A stretch of 64,000 nt of DNA, taken from assembly GCA_021234155.1 (NCBI GenBank), contig JAJEKV010000038.1:9225458-9289457 (forward strand). Direction: 5' to 3'. Below, piece after piece: positions 45,966-58,600 of this stretch (position 1 is its first letter; each line of letters starts with the position of its first letter). The stretch comes from Isoetes taiwanensis. Lineage: Eukaryota; Streptophyta; Lycopodiopsida; Isoetales; Isoetaceae. The notes under the pieces were generated by a model. That model worked only from the letters and a program-made list of their open reading frames with translations. It made no database searches and had not been told where the DNA came from. The position numbers were made by a program, and so were the translations under genes.

Positions 45966-48900
45966 TCAGTTCCCTTCTTTGGGACTTTGATATCCATCAT
46001 TCGCCCTGTCATCATCATATTTGCCACCATTTCCCTCGTGATTATTTTCAACATCACCTCCTTCCATCATGGCTGATGCCATTGCAATAACATTCTGAAA
46101 AAAGAGACAGTATAAGAAAGCTGGCTAAATTAAACGCAGCATGAAACAGACAGGCTCAAACTACAAACTAATAACCTCTAATTCTGTTTCACTGTGCTTC
46201 AATCTCTCCTTACAATCCTTGACGTCAAGAACAGCTTGTTGAAGCTAACAATAAGAAAAACTTATTGTCAATTTTCAGATTCCAGCACCAGAAAAAATTA
46301 AATACGTGACTGAAAATGACCATACCTTTCGCAGTTGATTGCGACGATGAGAAGCTGCTGCTTGCGCACTTGCCAAAGACTCCTCCAACCTCTATATCAA
46401 AGAGACAAAATGGAAACGAACCATCAGACTAAATGGAAATGACTGCACCCATTATTGTAAAGCTTTAGAAAACCTAAGGCACCTGTCCAGCACTTTGCAG
46501 GTCTGCAATATGCTGATCTGCATGATCCATATCCCTTTCGAGCAGCGAAATCTACAATTAAAAACATTGTGTCATGCGAGATGTAATGTTATATTTCTTT
46601 TGATACCTTTTGTTTATAATCTCCAAACCTGCTCCTGAAGCTCTTGGCTCTTCTGTAAGCTTCTCTCCAATTCCTCTTTCAGCTGATTAAATAAGTATTA
46701 TTAAGTAATCCAGAATAACTTTTTGAACAGGTTGATACTACCTTCAAACGGTCCAAACTTTTATCTTTAATTATCCTGCCACCAACTTTTGGTGCACTTG
46801 TGGGCTCATCGGAATATCGCAACCTGTTCATTAACAAAATAACTGAATTAGTTAAACCATCAATCTAGAAAATGGATTACCAGCAAAACGCCTATGAATC
46901 TTACCCATCAGAACTTCCAGGAGAAAGTGGAGATTGACTATGTTGCACATGTTGAGAACCAGAATGACTACGGCCTAAAACACAAAAGTACATTTTATCC
47001 ACATGAGATGTTCGCCAAATGTAGTTGTGTTAGGGTGAATGATACAGAATCCAAATAAAGTTCTAGCCACAATTTCAGAAATTCAAGACTTTACAACAGG
47101 CATTTACCTCCAATTATTTCAAACAATTACAAGGTATTCTAACAAAAATGGGGACAACCTTTTCTTGGAGATCTACTGCGTCGGCGCACAGGAGAGTGAC
47201 CACGTGATGATCGAAAATTCCTAGGGGACGGTCTCCTGTTTCCGACAGGGGAAAAGCGCCGGCCTCTCCTATATGAAACAATATACAGAGTGAACAGATA
47301 CTTTAACTGACAAGAATAACGGACTATATAAAGGATACTTACCCATTCCTATCTCTATTTCTATTCATTCTGTTGTCTCTATCCCTATTTTCTCTGTCTC
47401 TACCATGGAAATCACGTCCTGGTACTCTCGAAGTCTTATTCTTCACTTCATCCACTTTCACAGTTCTTCCATCAATGGCCTGCCCATTGGTAAAAATGCA
47501 TGATCAGCTATACCTTAATACAACAAGTGGGCCCCGCATAGATTATAATTCAAGATTAAAAGGCCTAACACCATTGCTAGAAGAAAACTGGCTCAATATC
47601 TCACATATATAAAAAGGAAGATTGGCACTTTGAGCATACCTTTCCATCCATTCTACGAATGGCATCAGCTGCAGCCCGAGGATTGCTGAATGTTACAAAT
47701 CCATATCCTCGTGATTGCCCTTCTGGGTCAAGCACTACCTGTGAAGTAAGATGAGTGGTCAAGAGCAAACCAGAACGACTCACTTGTGAAGAATTATAAC
47801 ATCTTAATTTCCTTAAAAAAATGGTAGGCAGCCTGACTTATAACTAAAAGTTCCTCACCAGAAACTTCAATCTTGTCCTAAAACTCAATAAAGTTTCCCA
47901 GCATAACAAATAGTATACCAGAATGGCATTTGTCCATTCTTCACCAAAAATGTAGTTACGACTAAGTTAAGCCTCCTTCGAAATATAATGCAACACTTTA
48001 TATGTATGCAACAAGTAAACATTCTTTGTCCTCATAAGATGCCCATCTCCATAATCAAATTTGAGATCGACTGATTATGTCCAACCTCATGGTGCTGTAT
48101 GTGAATGTTTTGCTCCAGAAAATAAATAGTCCAACTTTGGTTCTATATCTACCAAAAGCACGCCATGTCATAACCATCACCATGCCATGGAGCAGCACTA
48201 TTAAACATCAACGAATTAAGGAATCGTGTAGTCTGCTCCTGGCTGAATGTGGACTGGAGTCCAGGACACTCCCTATGAGTAATGTTGGGTTCAGTTAGAA
48301 ATAAAATCAAATAGTCGGGATGCAGTCTAAGTACCCTTTCCAACAACTATAAATAATATTATCCCCCAGAATCTTTTTATGAAAAATGCAAAGAAACTTA
48401 CCGCATGTATACATTGAACTAAAAAGCGAGGATGGTAACCAACAAGGTATTTTATACATGTGGTACTCAGGAGAGCAAAAGCCAAAGTACTCAAAACCAT
48501 GGAACTGCGACCACATCACAGGTGGATAAACGCCAGCATGTCACCATAATACCATCTGAAGCTTCTTCGCATGATCATAAAGCAATAGGAAATACCAGAG
48601 GCAATAGATAGAAAATGTAACTGCTTAAAACTGATCCAATGTGACCATCTCTCCAGATTCCCGCATAATGCTTGATTGAATGTTTATCGAGCACCAAAAG
48701 TAGTAAATATAGAAATAACACTGTTTCCATTACGGAATTCTGTGTCTTGGCAACCACTATCACTGAAACAATAGATGAAATGAACATAAAGGTGTATAAA
48801 GGCATATAACTCTCCAACGTTTGGACACAAGAAACCTCAGCACGGTGAAATACAAAGCTTCCAACCGCTGTCTTGATAGTTCATTGCCAGTCTGTCTTCA

Positions 48901-49365
48901 ACATAAAGAAGTTGAACAAGAATAGCTACAGCCATGCTGCGACATGATCAAGCTTCAGTTGAATGCGGTCTTACTTCTATTCCATGGTAAAGATTGAAGA
49001 GCTAAAACATTCAAACAACATTGCTGCAATACTTATGAGAAAAATAACGAAGACCATTTAGGTAGGTGGCAGTGTCATATGAAAAATTGGAATACGCCCA
49101 AAACATTTGCAAGCCTTTTCCTAAAAGTTCCTAGATATCAGCAAACAGAGAAGAAACTAAATGATACCATCGAAATTGACCAACAAACACATTTCAGCTT
49201 GATGCTAGAACGAGAAGACCTAAACTAGGGAAAGTTTTGAAGGTATATAATAACCTTCACTGCCTTAATCTCTCCATATTCTTCAAATGCTTTCCGCATT
49301 GCATCTTCTGTAGTATCATAAGAAAGACCTCCCACATAGACAGAGCTCGAGTCGTCGATCGTCAT
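45966..49365 (-). CDS. RRM / RS-linker / coiled-coil RNA-binding protein, 11 exons
   Basis: Probably a nuclear splicing-related RNA-binding protein. Exons (descending): 49365-49255, 47738-47640, 47479-47343, 47268-47159, 46974-46905, 46823-46742, 46682-46629, 46551-46483, 46391-46326, 46244-46176, 46094-45966. All junctions are GT-AG and in phase, giving 331 codons with no internal stop. The RRM spans about residues 8-82, with RNP2 VYVGGL (9-14) and RNP1 RGYGFVTF (47-54). An Arg-rich tract of RD/RN and RRSPR or SPVRRR type follows (about 90-152), then a Ser/Gln segment. A Leu/Glu coiled coil covers about 195-289 (LKEELERSLQKSQELQEQ, then LERDMDHADQHIADLQ, then LQQAVLDVKDCKERL). The acidic tail ends SPKEGN. 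I do not recognise a named orthologue. Intron 1 is 1.5 kb. Confidence 0.9.
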
Positions 49366-49642
49366 AATAGGCTTGCGTTAACAGCTTACAACATTTCCAG
49401 CATCACGGTTGTCCTCATTGTAGTCACAAATCCAAGAATTGCCGCCTCGTGAAACTTTCGCCTCCAAATTGTGAATAATAACCCTAAATTTGATATCGGA
49501 GGTATTTTGATTTTTCGGGTCGCCTCAAATGAATTCGATTTATAATAGAATAGAATATTGTCCAATGCATATAAATCGTATAAATTGCATGATCAGGCAT
49601 TAATGATTTAGCTTCTTGTATGTATCCAAATTGTACATTACA
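49366..49642. promoter_or_regulatory. Upstream region of the RRM gene
   Basis: Between the start codon and the CACTA-like terminus. An AACCCTAAA telo-box-like core lies at about 49481-49489. No clear TATA box was identified. Confidence 0.35.
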
Positions 49643-49690
49643 AGAAATTTATCGCGGCGGCCAAGGCCGCCGCGAACATTTCTCTTTACC
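49643..49690. mobile_element. CACTA-like transposon left terminus
   Basis: CATTACAAGAAATTTAT is followed by the perfect palindrome cgcggcggccaaggccgccg(cg). It is the inverse of the terminus at 4062-4112, so the two ends belong to one family. CATTACAAGAAA differs by one base from the plant CACTA terminus. The matching right end was not found. Confidence 0.55.
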
Positions 49691-50129
49691 GACTTCGTGT
49701 CAGTCGAAGGGCATTAAAAAAAAAAAAAAGAAAAAGAAAAAAATCAACTATACAATTCGTTGATTAATCATGTTAACTAGTGCAATAGCTAAAGGGCAAG
49801 AACATTTAAATCTGCGAAATCTATTCCCTTGATATTGTGATACCAATGTCCAATGATGAGAAATTCTCAATTAGGAAACTAACTTCTGGACCATTTCGTT
49901 TTGTTTACACTCGTGCAATTAGACTTATTATTTGACGTTCTAATTTTTCGCTTTAGTTTAGAATTGCTATGACTACTTGATGTACTAATTTTGGCAAATA
50001 GCTAAAAACATGCAGAGTTGAACCCGCACTATTGCCATGTGTTTTGTGCCCGTAGGATAGAGAGGTGCTATAGCTTCACCACCATGGATCCCCACTATTG
50101 TTTGTTTCGGTCCTTTTTGTTTCCACCAT

Positions 50130-50465
50130 CCGATGATGACGCTGGGTTTTGGGCCCTGGTGGGGATTGCCCATTACCAATGGCTTTTACCACTAGAATGT
50201 CACCGCGATGGATGTTCTTTTTACCACCCTTACTCTATTTTTTTTTTTTTATGTGCATCCGGCGAGAGTCGGTGGGTTTTGAGCTCGGGTGGGGATCGCC
50301 CATTACCAATGGCTTTACCACTAGATTGTCATCGCGATGAATACTCTTTATTATCCCCCCTTTTGTGTTTTTTTTACGCATCCCGATGATAGTCGCTGGG
50401 TTTTGGGCCCCGATGGGGGTCGCCCATTACCAATAGCTTGACCACTAGGTCACATCATCGCGATA
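50130..50465. repeat. Tandem array of about 125 bp, three copies
   Basis: The core gctgggttttgggccc..tggggatcgcccattaccaatggctttaccactag...catcgcgat repeats at about 50140, 50268 and 50394, separated by T-rich spacers. It may be subterminal sequence of the CACTA-like element whose end is at 49643, or of the Helitron to its right. Confidence 0.8.
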
Positions 50466-50819
50466 CATCAAAAAGATAGATGAGGGAATCCCATGGTAAT
50501 TGAATAGCACGCCATCTATCGCATCGGCCGGAAAGGGAGTTTTTCTTTTGCTTTTTGTTTTTCTTTTTTTTTTTTTTCAACGTATCTTTATATGAACTCC
50601 TCCAAAATTCATATGTGATAGTATCATTCCCCAAAAAAGAGTGCTAGAGAAGTCATGCACACCAGTGATAAAGAGAATGGTCGATCAAACATGCTTGTCA
50701 TAACCATAAAAGTTAGAGAATGCATACCTTTATTCAAGTTTAATTCTTACCATCTCCTTGCATGACCTGTAGAGGAGGAGAACATGCATTATAGACATAG
50801 CAACTCTTTATAAACGACA
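50466..50819. other. Gene-less flank of the Helitron gene
   Basis: No coding signal was seen. It should contain the 3' terminus of the minus-strand Helitron if that element is complete. I could not find a convincing hairpin plus CTRR end. Confidence 0.35.
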
Positions 50820-53033
50820 TTTTTTAGTGCGCTTCATTGTGTTTTCTCGGGCGAAGTAAGATGAGGGCGTCTTCTCTTCTCCGCCGTATCGACTAAGTGC
50901 GGTATAACGGCGTGTGCGAATACATCAAGACGCAAGTCGATAACGACGCGGTCCAATGTTAATCCTGGCACCGTTGAAGGTGGTTGCATAAGATAATCGG
51001 AGAGGTAACCGCCGCCTATGTATGGTCCAGTACGCATTCTCCGGCCGATAAAAAAGTCCGTTCTAGAGATTGATATGTGCATGCATCCTCTTTGAGTCAG
51101 ATCATCTAATACTTTTACCATTACGAATTTTGTGTGCATCAAATCACCATAACTCTTGCATTTTTACCAAACCCTTTTCCATGTCTAGTCGTTTCATAAT
51201 GTGACATATTGCACCTACCTTAAGCTTTAGTTCATGGTTGGGTATTCCGTAATGGGTGAAGTTATTTAAAAAAACGATGTCGCATAGGGATGGTCATGTA
51301 TGATTTCATCTTGTTGGAGATGTGATCATGACTATAATACAACCATCATTACTAAACAAATCTTACTAAGAACGCAAACCATTGATATTATCAACACTCT
51401 TGTTAATTGGTGACAAAAGTTGCGCTTTTTGCATATTGTCGAGTCTTGAAGGATGCTAGATGGATAGAGAAAATCAACGCTACTTTCAACGCTAGTAGTT
51501 GTGTTGAAGATATCCAATGAGACCGTGGATTCTTCCCAATTTTCCTATAATCGATCAACAAAACCGCATCGATTCCAGGATCTCCCCGTGACGTATTGGT
51601 TGTTCTAATCAATACACGAAAACTTTGCCGTGGCGAGGATTTTATAGATGCATTATATGTCGTGATTTCTCCTCCTCCCTTGACAACAGTGAGCTACCGG
51701 TCTCAAGTCTCCGAGGCGATAAAGTGTTTCCCTCAAAGGGAAGATCATTCCGGATAGTCGCTGGTAAAGATGATGGGCGCTTTCTATGATGACTTTATTG
51801 GCCATTGGGAATTCATCCCAAATAATGACCTTAGATGCAATGAGCAATTCCGCGCCTTAATCATGTTCTATCATTGAATGAAGTCCCCGCATTATTTTCT
51901 TCCACGGGGATCTGGAATGTGAGTGAGCCGTTAAGCCCGATAATCTTGAAGAGCGGCTAATGTTTGTTATAATCTAAGGAAGTGCTATACATTGATTACC
52001 TCGTGATAGACAAACATACACAATTTAGCAAGAAGGTTTTTCCTCTACCAGCCTTTCCGTCGACAAATATAGCTTGGTTGCTTTCTGATGTTTCAAGCCA
52101 TTTTTGAATGAAACTGTATATTTCATGTTGGTCAGTATTCATTATACTTGTCATTTTGTATCACATTATCTAAGTATGTCCGGTGGTCGAGAAAATTTTT
52201 TTTTAGTTCACGATGACATTTCTTCCAAGACGCGAGGATGCATTGGAGACCGAATGCCATGATGTTAGTACTATGTTGTGTTAGAATATTGTTGATCAGA
52301 TGAAGGGATTCATTAAATGCAATTGCTTCATCGTTTGGGTATTCATCTAATAGGTCAATACTCATTGGTATTTTGAACCTAGTCCATAGCTCCACCGTTT
52401 GGGCCTTGATCGAAAAAGAATAACATGGCAAAAAGAAATCGCAACCGTATGTGGGACTCGATGATAGAGAACCGCTTCTTCCATGACTAATACCGACTTC
52501 GTTGTGTGCGGCGAGCAATCCTTTTGCTTCGCGTAGCTTGTTGATCGTTTCATATTGTTGCTCATGAGCGATCTTCAACTCATCCCATGTTCTCACAAAG
52601 ACGATGCGGCAAAGAGTTGCCTCAAATAAAATGCTTCTCCTACTGAGGCAATAGCAATCGTATCCTACACAATAACCGGGTGCCTTACCCTTTTTTTTCA
52701 CTATGTTTCTCGTGAACCCCTCTCGCTCTTGTTCCATATGGGCTCGATTCAATTGCCAATGTTGAATTATATACCCAACGTATATTGTTCGTAATATTGA
52801 ATGTGCGTGAAGGCATCAAACTTCGTTATCCAGAGGGCGCTTAAGAAGTATCGATCTAACAACGACCTCAGTATTTAAATGTGGCAAGTGCAAAGGTAGG
52901 CATTTGACGGCAGGAGACTTATTTGTTATATCATATGACATTGTTCTCCACGCCTCCTACATCGATAGATAACGTGCCCTCAAGTAATCCTGTATTTCAT
53001 TCCTCGGAGGTCGCCTAACAGTTTCTTCAGACG

Positions 53034-53200
53034 GTGTATGCCCTGGTGGTTGACATGTGCTATTTTCATTTTCATTTTCATTTTGATCATTGTTCCTCGA
53101 TGAGGATTCAAGCGACCCGCGAAATAGTGTATGCTCTAATGGTTGGCATATGGTATTTTCTCTTTGATCATTGCTCCTTGACGAGGATTCCGTTGCGCTT
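53034..53200. repeat. Local duplication inside the Helitron gene
   Basis: tgtatgccctggtggttgac...ttgatcattgttcctcgatg and tgtatgctctaatggttggc...ttgatcattgctccttgacg are two diverged copies about 104 bp apart. They are separated by a TTTTCA microsatellite, between the Rep and helicase blocks. Confidence 0.7.
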
Positions 53201-54999
53201 CATGTTGGAATGTTTAATGCCGATGGCATGGAAGCCGAAAGTGCCTTTCTTGGGCTACCCGAAGTTGGCGTTGTCAAATCCCTTGTAAATGTAACCATAA
53301 AGATCACGAGAATAAATGGATTTGTGGGCCTTAATGTCTACCATAATGTGACAATCTAACTCATGTAGGAGAAAGGCATTGTAGGGAACCACCCATGCAT
53401 CATCTATGCTCCTCCTCCTGTATTGCACATAACCCTTTGAATCAAGATGCGTTGTGGGGTTAATGTCTTTTGGATATTTGTAACAACATGGATTGCCATT
53501 TGGGGAGCACCTTCCTGAGTGTCTATGTATCATGAATTTTTGAACCTGTGCTCGAAGGACTGGATCTGTAGGTAGTTCAGCAGAGATGATGTCATCGATA
53601 CATTCGATTGGTATGTCGGGTTCAGTACGCAAGACGAGATGGGCATGTGGTAATCCACGTTTTTGAAATTCTATGACTGTTATCACATATGATATGCGCT
53701 GGAAGAATTTATGAAGGAGCTCCTTCAACCGTTGTAATCTTCCATGAAAGCATCAAACAACAATCATAGGGACATCGATGCATTTTGTCCGGTTTGAGTC
53801 TAACTTCGTATTTCGTGCCACCCACATTTGTAGTCATAGTGATGAATAACGTTGGATCGACCTTTTGATCTAGAAACGGTGCCAATGCATCTGCGACTTG
53901 CACAGAGCACCACCTTTGACATCCCAAAAATGAGGAGGGCAATATAATGTCGTTTCGATCGTCATTCTCACGTTCCGAATAATCCTCATCATATTGCACT
54001 CTCCGATTGCGAAATGCCGGTGTCCTAAAATAATTCAATCGAGCATCTTCAACTCTTGAATACATGTCAACCAAGTATTCTCCGCATAAACGACCTAATT
54101 GGAGAAACCGTTCTTCATGCAACAATCTAGTCCTATACCATTGTAATTGTGTAAGACCATATTCATTTCTAAGTCCCCAACCCAAAGTGCCATGTGGGAA
54201 TAAGAGAGGATATTGTAATGGTTCATACATAGGATCAAGAATGTTCATGAAGGTTGGCTCACCTTCATTTTGTACCCAAAATCCTGCAACTTCGTGGCGT
54301 AATCTCACTAGTGTTGTTAACATCCACGATATAGCTGCAATTTCATTGCTTGCAACTGCTCCCTCAATTGTTATGTATGCCGATGGCAGGCCCATACTTC
54401 CCATGGTTCGGAGGTTCCGAATAAATGGGTTTACTTGATCGAGGATTGAGCCAATAATTGCCACCCACTGAAATGGCACGTTTTGGTTTCGTGCCCGTGT
54501 GTATCGTTCCGATTCATCGTAGATATACCAATGCATAGGATGTCCCGATTACGCAATGGGCGTAACCGATGGTAAGTTCGACCAATAATAGTCACCCATT
54601 TAAGGAAAATCTAAATTTACAAATCCACCACTCACTCCAAGCACACTAAAGCAAAATAGATTGTTCACTTTTCTTGATAGCTCAACAAATCCCGGCACGG
54701 TGTAAAGGTTTTGTAGTACCATAGGCAATGATGGTAAAGGTGGTAGCAACCATCTCCCTTTGTTACAAATGAATCCATCGTCTTTGAAGGTTGAGCAATG
54801 GGATGTGACAATATGTACATTGTTTATTCCATGTACACATTACATAACTTCGATGAATGGCTAAATTCATTTGTCGAGCTTGTGCCTGCCAATGGGCCGA
54901 AGCGGGTAGCATTATTTCCAATAAATTATTATCTTCCTGCATGTTTGTCTGGTTGGATAATGCAATATGACTTGCATATGCATATCTTGGATCTTTGTC

Positions 55000-55690
55000 T
55001 ACTATGGATTTAGACTGTGATCGTCCAGAACGTTCTCTAGCCCTTTCTCGCATTCTAAACCTATCTCGTTGAGGAAGCTCGCATAGCATTCTGCCCGTCT
55101 TTGTAGTATGTTACTTCTATCCTCCTCAGACAAATTTGCATAGCGTTCTACCTCTCTCTCCCGGATTCTCACTCTATCTTCTTCCGATAAATTTCTATAG
55201 CATTCTATATTTCTTTGTCGTATCCCATCTCTCTCCTCCTCAGGCAAGTTTGCATATCGTTGTGCTTTGCTCTTTCTCATTATTCTATATATGCCTTCCC
55301 TCGGGGAGGTTCGCATATCGTTTTTTGCGCTCTCTCTAGAATTCTATCTCTTTCCTCGTCGGACAGGATTTGCATAACGCTTCTCTGCGCTCTCTGTCGT
55401 AGTCTGTTTTTGTCCTCCTCCGCCAAGTTTGCATATCGTTCTGCCGCTCTTTGTAGAATTCTCCCTCTCTCCTCCTCGTTTAGGTTTTTATAATGCTCTC
55501 TCTCTCTCTGTCTTATGCTCTCCCTATCATTGACAGGTTGATTGGTATACCGTTCTCTTCTTCTACATCGTGCCCTCTCCCTATCATCCTCCGATAATTT
55601 TGCGTATCGTTCTCTAGCTCTTTGTCGATCTCTCTCTCTCTATATCTCTCTAATACAGTTCTATCATTATCATCCATGTTTTGTTTTTCT
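55000..55690 (-). repeat. Coding tandem repeat of about 60 bp in the Helitron N-terminus
   Basis: About eleven units encode variants of (A/R)RYANLSEEERDxIRxRxxE. The period of about 20 residues keeps the reading frame, although single-base shifts interrupt it near 55320 and 55370. Similar Glu/Arg-rich repeats are usual before the Helitron N domain. Confidence 0.85.
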
Positions 55691-58600
55691 ACCTTATCTA
55701 AGTGATATTTAATAACTTCGTCATCGACACATCCGTGACGCTTGCTTAAACAACATGAGAACGTAGTTTACCCGATTTAAACTTTTCGTTTCCTATTTGC
55801 TTTGCACTATTGGAGATCACCTTTCTTAAGAACTGAAATATGAAACAAACGTGTTAATGCACTTGCTAAATCCCTTACATTTAAGAAAGCTAAATTTCCA
55901 GCCACCAAAATTTTTATGAGAATTTGCCTAATTAATTTTTTGGTTAGTATTTAAGATTGTTGGCAAGGTTTAGATACTCTAGATATTTTATGAAAACATT
56001 TAAGGCTAGCCTTTTTTATCTATTTTTAATGCCTTAGCAACCATTGAAAATTTAACTAGTTTCTATCTTCAAGCAGATATGATGAACTCACAACAACAAT
56101 CAGGACAGATGCGCAACTCCACCAAGGCAAATTTAGTATATTCTCGAGTAAAGATATCAGTGAAAAGATATACATTCTAGATATTTTCCTCGGGCAAAAA
56201 CATCTTTACGAATAGACTTACGAATATACCTACGCAGAAAGTTGGAGCTCCAACAGGAAACATAGTAGGAAAAGGTTTAAAAGTCCTAGATCACAGAGAT
56301 CAAGGATGTATAGATTCGAAAAGGTCAATATACTCACAGATTATATTATCTACAAAGTTATCGGCGGTTGGAGTTTTATAGGAGGCTATTGCCATGCTCT
56401 CTACCAATCCAAAAAAATAGAGGTTTCGTCATTTTTTAATTAATTAAAAAAACTAACAAGGCATGTTTTGTCACTTCTAGTGCAAGGGCAAGTAGTAGAT
56501 ATTTGTCTCTCAAAACTATTATTATGTTGCCTCTAATATGGTTTGGCCCCATGTGCTTTCCATAATATTATGTAGCAAGATTCCTTCTTGGATTGTGTAG
56601 CAAGGTTCACTTTTGGGTGATTGCAGTTGCTCTTGATGCATTAATTTTTGAAGCGGCAGCATCGAAGACATTTCCTAAGCCAAAACATTCCCTTCGCAAT
56701 AAATTCTTGAAAAACTTCCTCGCATTCCATCGTCACCATTAAAATCCCTTTTCCATTTGTATAGATTGTGCTTTATAATATTCTGCTTTAGATTATGATC
56801 CTTTTAATCGTTTCGCTCCTAGAAGCTTAATTCTCGAACTTCTTTACATCATCCTTTTATTATTCCAACTTCTTTATTTCATCTCTTTTTTATTCGTTTT
56901 GGGTTCATTTCAGGGAAATGCTGTTTGTTTGATGTATAGTTTATTCAAGTTTCAATTAAGGATGTTGCAATGTTGAGGTCTTGTCTTGAGATTGTGCAGG
57001 GGATGTTAGCCTAAAACCTGGAATTTTAGCCTAACCTCAAAGGAAGTGTAAACAAACTGGTCAGGACCTCCAGATCACTTAGGGTGATCAATCCTTAATC
57101 ATATAAAGCAAAAGAACTCAATTTCAAATGCTGGTTTTGTCAAAATCACTACAGTCCCTGAAGCAGAAAAAACTGTCAGAACAAAAATCAATCTTGCAGT
57201 CACACCCTTTAAGATTTTTGAGTTTTGGTTTTTGGTATGAGTTATAGACAAGTAGAGGGAACTCCACCGATGAAAGTCCTGTCTCGATTTGGATAGGGGA
57301 AGACCAAGAAAATCAATGTCAAAGTTCACCAAAAATTGGTCAATGCCAAAACAGAGAGCCAAAATTTGCAAATGGAGTTTGGTGATGAATTTTGAGTTGG
57401 AATTTGTGCAAATGACCTCGAAATGAACTCTAAATCACGTGCATAGGGTTTTCTTGACAAGCAAACACTATGATATTTAATTGAGACGCACCAAAGTCTT
57501 GAATTACATCACGGTTTGTGATGATATGAAAAAAACTATTTTTTCTTTGTTTTCTTTGCATATAAACAATACTCAATCCTATTTAAGGCTGGGACACAAC
57601 TATTTAGCTGGGATTCAACTTAAAATATCTGATTTCTATTGGTCTAGACAGGCATTAACAGATTTATAACTTGAGAAGATGGCAACACTATTTTTCCAGG
57701 CAAAGAATATGCATTAAGATCATAAAATATCACGGAGTTCAAAATCTCGAGGAGAAAATATCCAAAACAATGCTTGAGAGTAACTCCCAAAGCATAGTAA
57801 GCTTCTGATAATCTAGAAATTGTCTGGAAGAGAAAGTAATAAGGAATTTTGAATTGCAGTAGAAGTTTTGGTGTCAGGTAGGTCACAACACAGTCGGTCT
57901 TCGATCAAAATACAGTCAATCTTCAATCTCGAACAGGATTAGCTGAATTTGGAGTAGAACAGATCAATAAAATATCAAAGATATAGAAAGCGCCCAGATC
58001 ACAGAGGTATATCTCCGAGGGGGGGTGAAGAAAATGATGTCCATTCTTGGATAAAATCGTCCCTCCCAAAAACCAAATTCGGTTGAGTGATTTTAGGCTT
58101 AATTTGAGCAAATTCCCTTGAATCAAGTGCCACAGGGGTTCCGTGAGGTCTCTTAAAAGGTTCAGGGAGATGATTTCGGAGCAAAAGGGCTGGATTCAAT
58201 CAGATTTGGGCAATTTTGCCGATTTAAAGCTGCCGAAGTTTAGGGTTTTTTTTCAAAGCTCGATATATCCCACAGGCCTGAATGATTCTGGAAGATAAGG
58301 ATATAAATTGAATAATCCGAGTCAGCATGTTGAATTTGCGTGCCACGCAGAAGGGTTGTGCCACTGTGTTACGAGGCCCCCCTGCCAATGCGGGACCAAT
58401 GGGGGCTGAGGTGGAAAATAGAAAAATAGGGTAGATAGGCTAGAATAGGTTTTTTTTGCTATTTTTTTTTTTTTTTTGGCACGCATCCCAAGAAATAATA
58501 TTTGAGGAATTTTCCAAGGTCTTTTTTGAATTTTGGAAAGGCCAACATAGCTATTTTTTGCCAAGCTCCAAATCTAGAGTGTTTTCAAGTCAAATTGAGA

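Larger units (their letters stand above)
50820..55690 (-). pseudogene. Helitron Rep-helicase gene, decayed
   Basis: Helitrons move by rolling-circle replication using a Rep-helicase protein. Reading leftward from 55690 there is an N-terminal array of 20-residue repeats (ERYANLSEEDRVRIRERE type), then LLPPLPSLPMVL and the Helitron-like N domain (EPLQYPLLFPHGTLGW, then DARLNYFRTPAFRNRRVQYD, then DPTLFITMT). The Rep HUH motif is GLPHAHLVL (HAH at 53639-53647), and the tyrosine region is LYGYIYKGFDNA (53270-53305). The helicase follows, with Walker A VDGKAGRGKTFLL (about 52030-52070), IIWDEFPMANKVIIESAHHL (about 51800), then LRPV in a shifted GGDFRQ block, and the C-terminal GLTLDRVVIDLRLDVFAH (50890-50950). 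Several frameshifts separate these blocks, so the copy is dead. Termini were not identified. Confidence 0.92.

Noticed and set aside
49643-49690. GC hairpin as the 3' end of the minus-strand Helitron
   Set aside because: A hairpin close to an end fits, but no CTRR follows it. The flanking TTACAAGAAA fits a CACTA terminus better, and the same end occurs alone at 4.1 kb.
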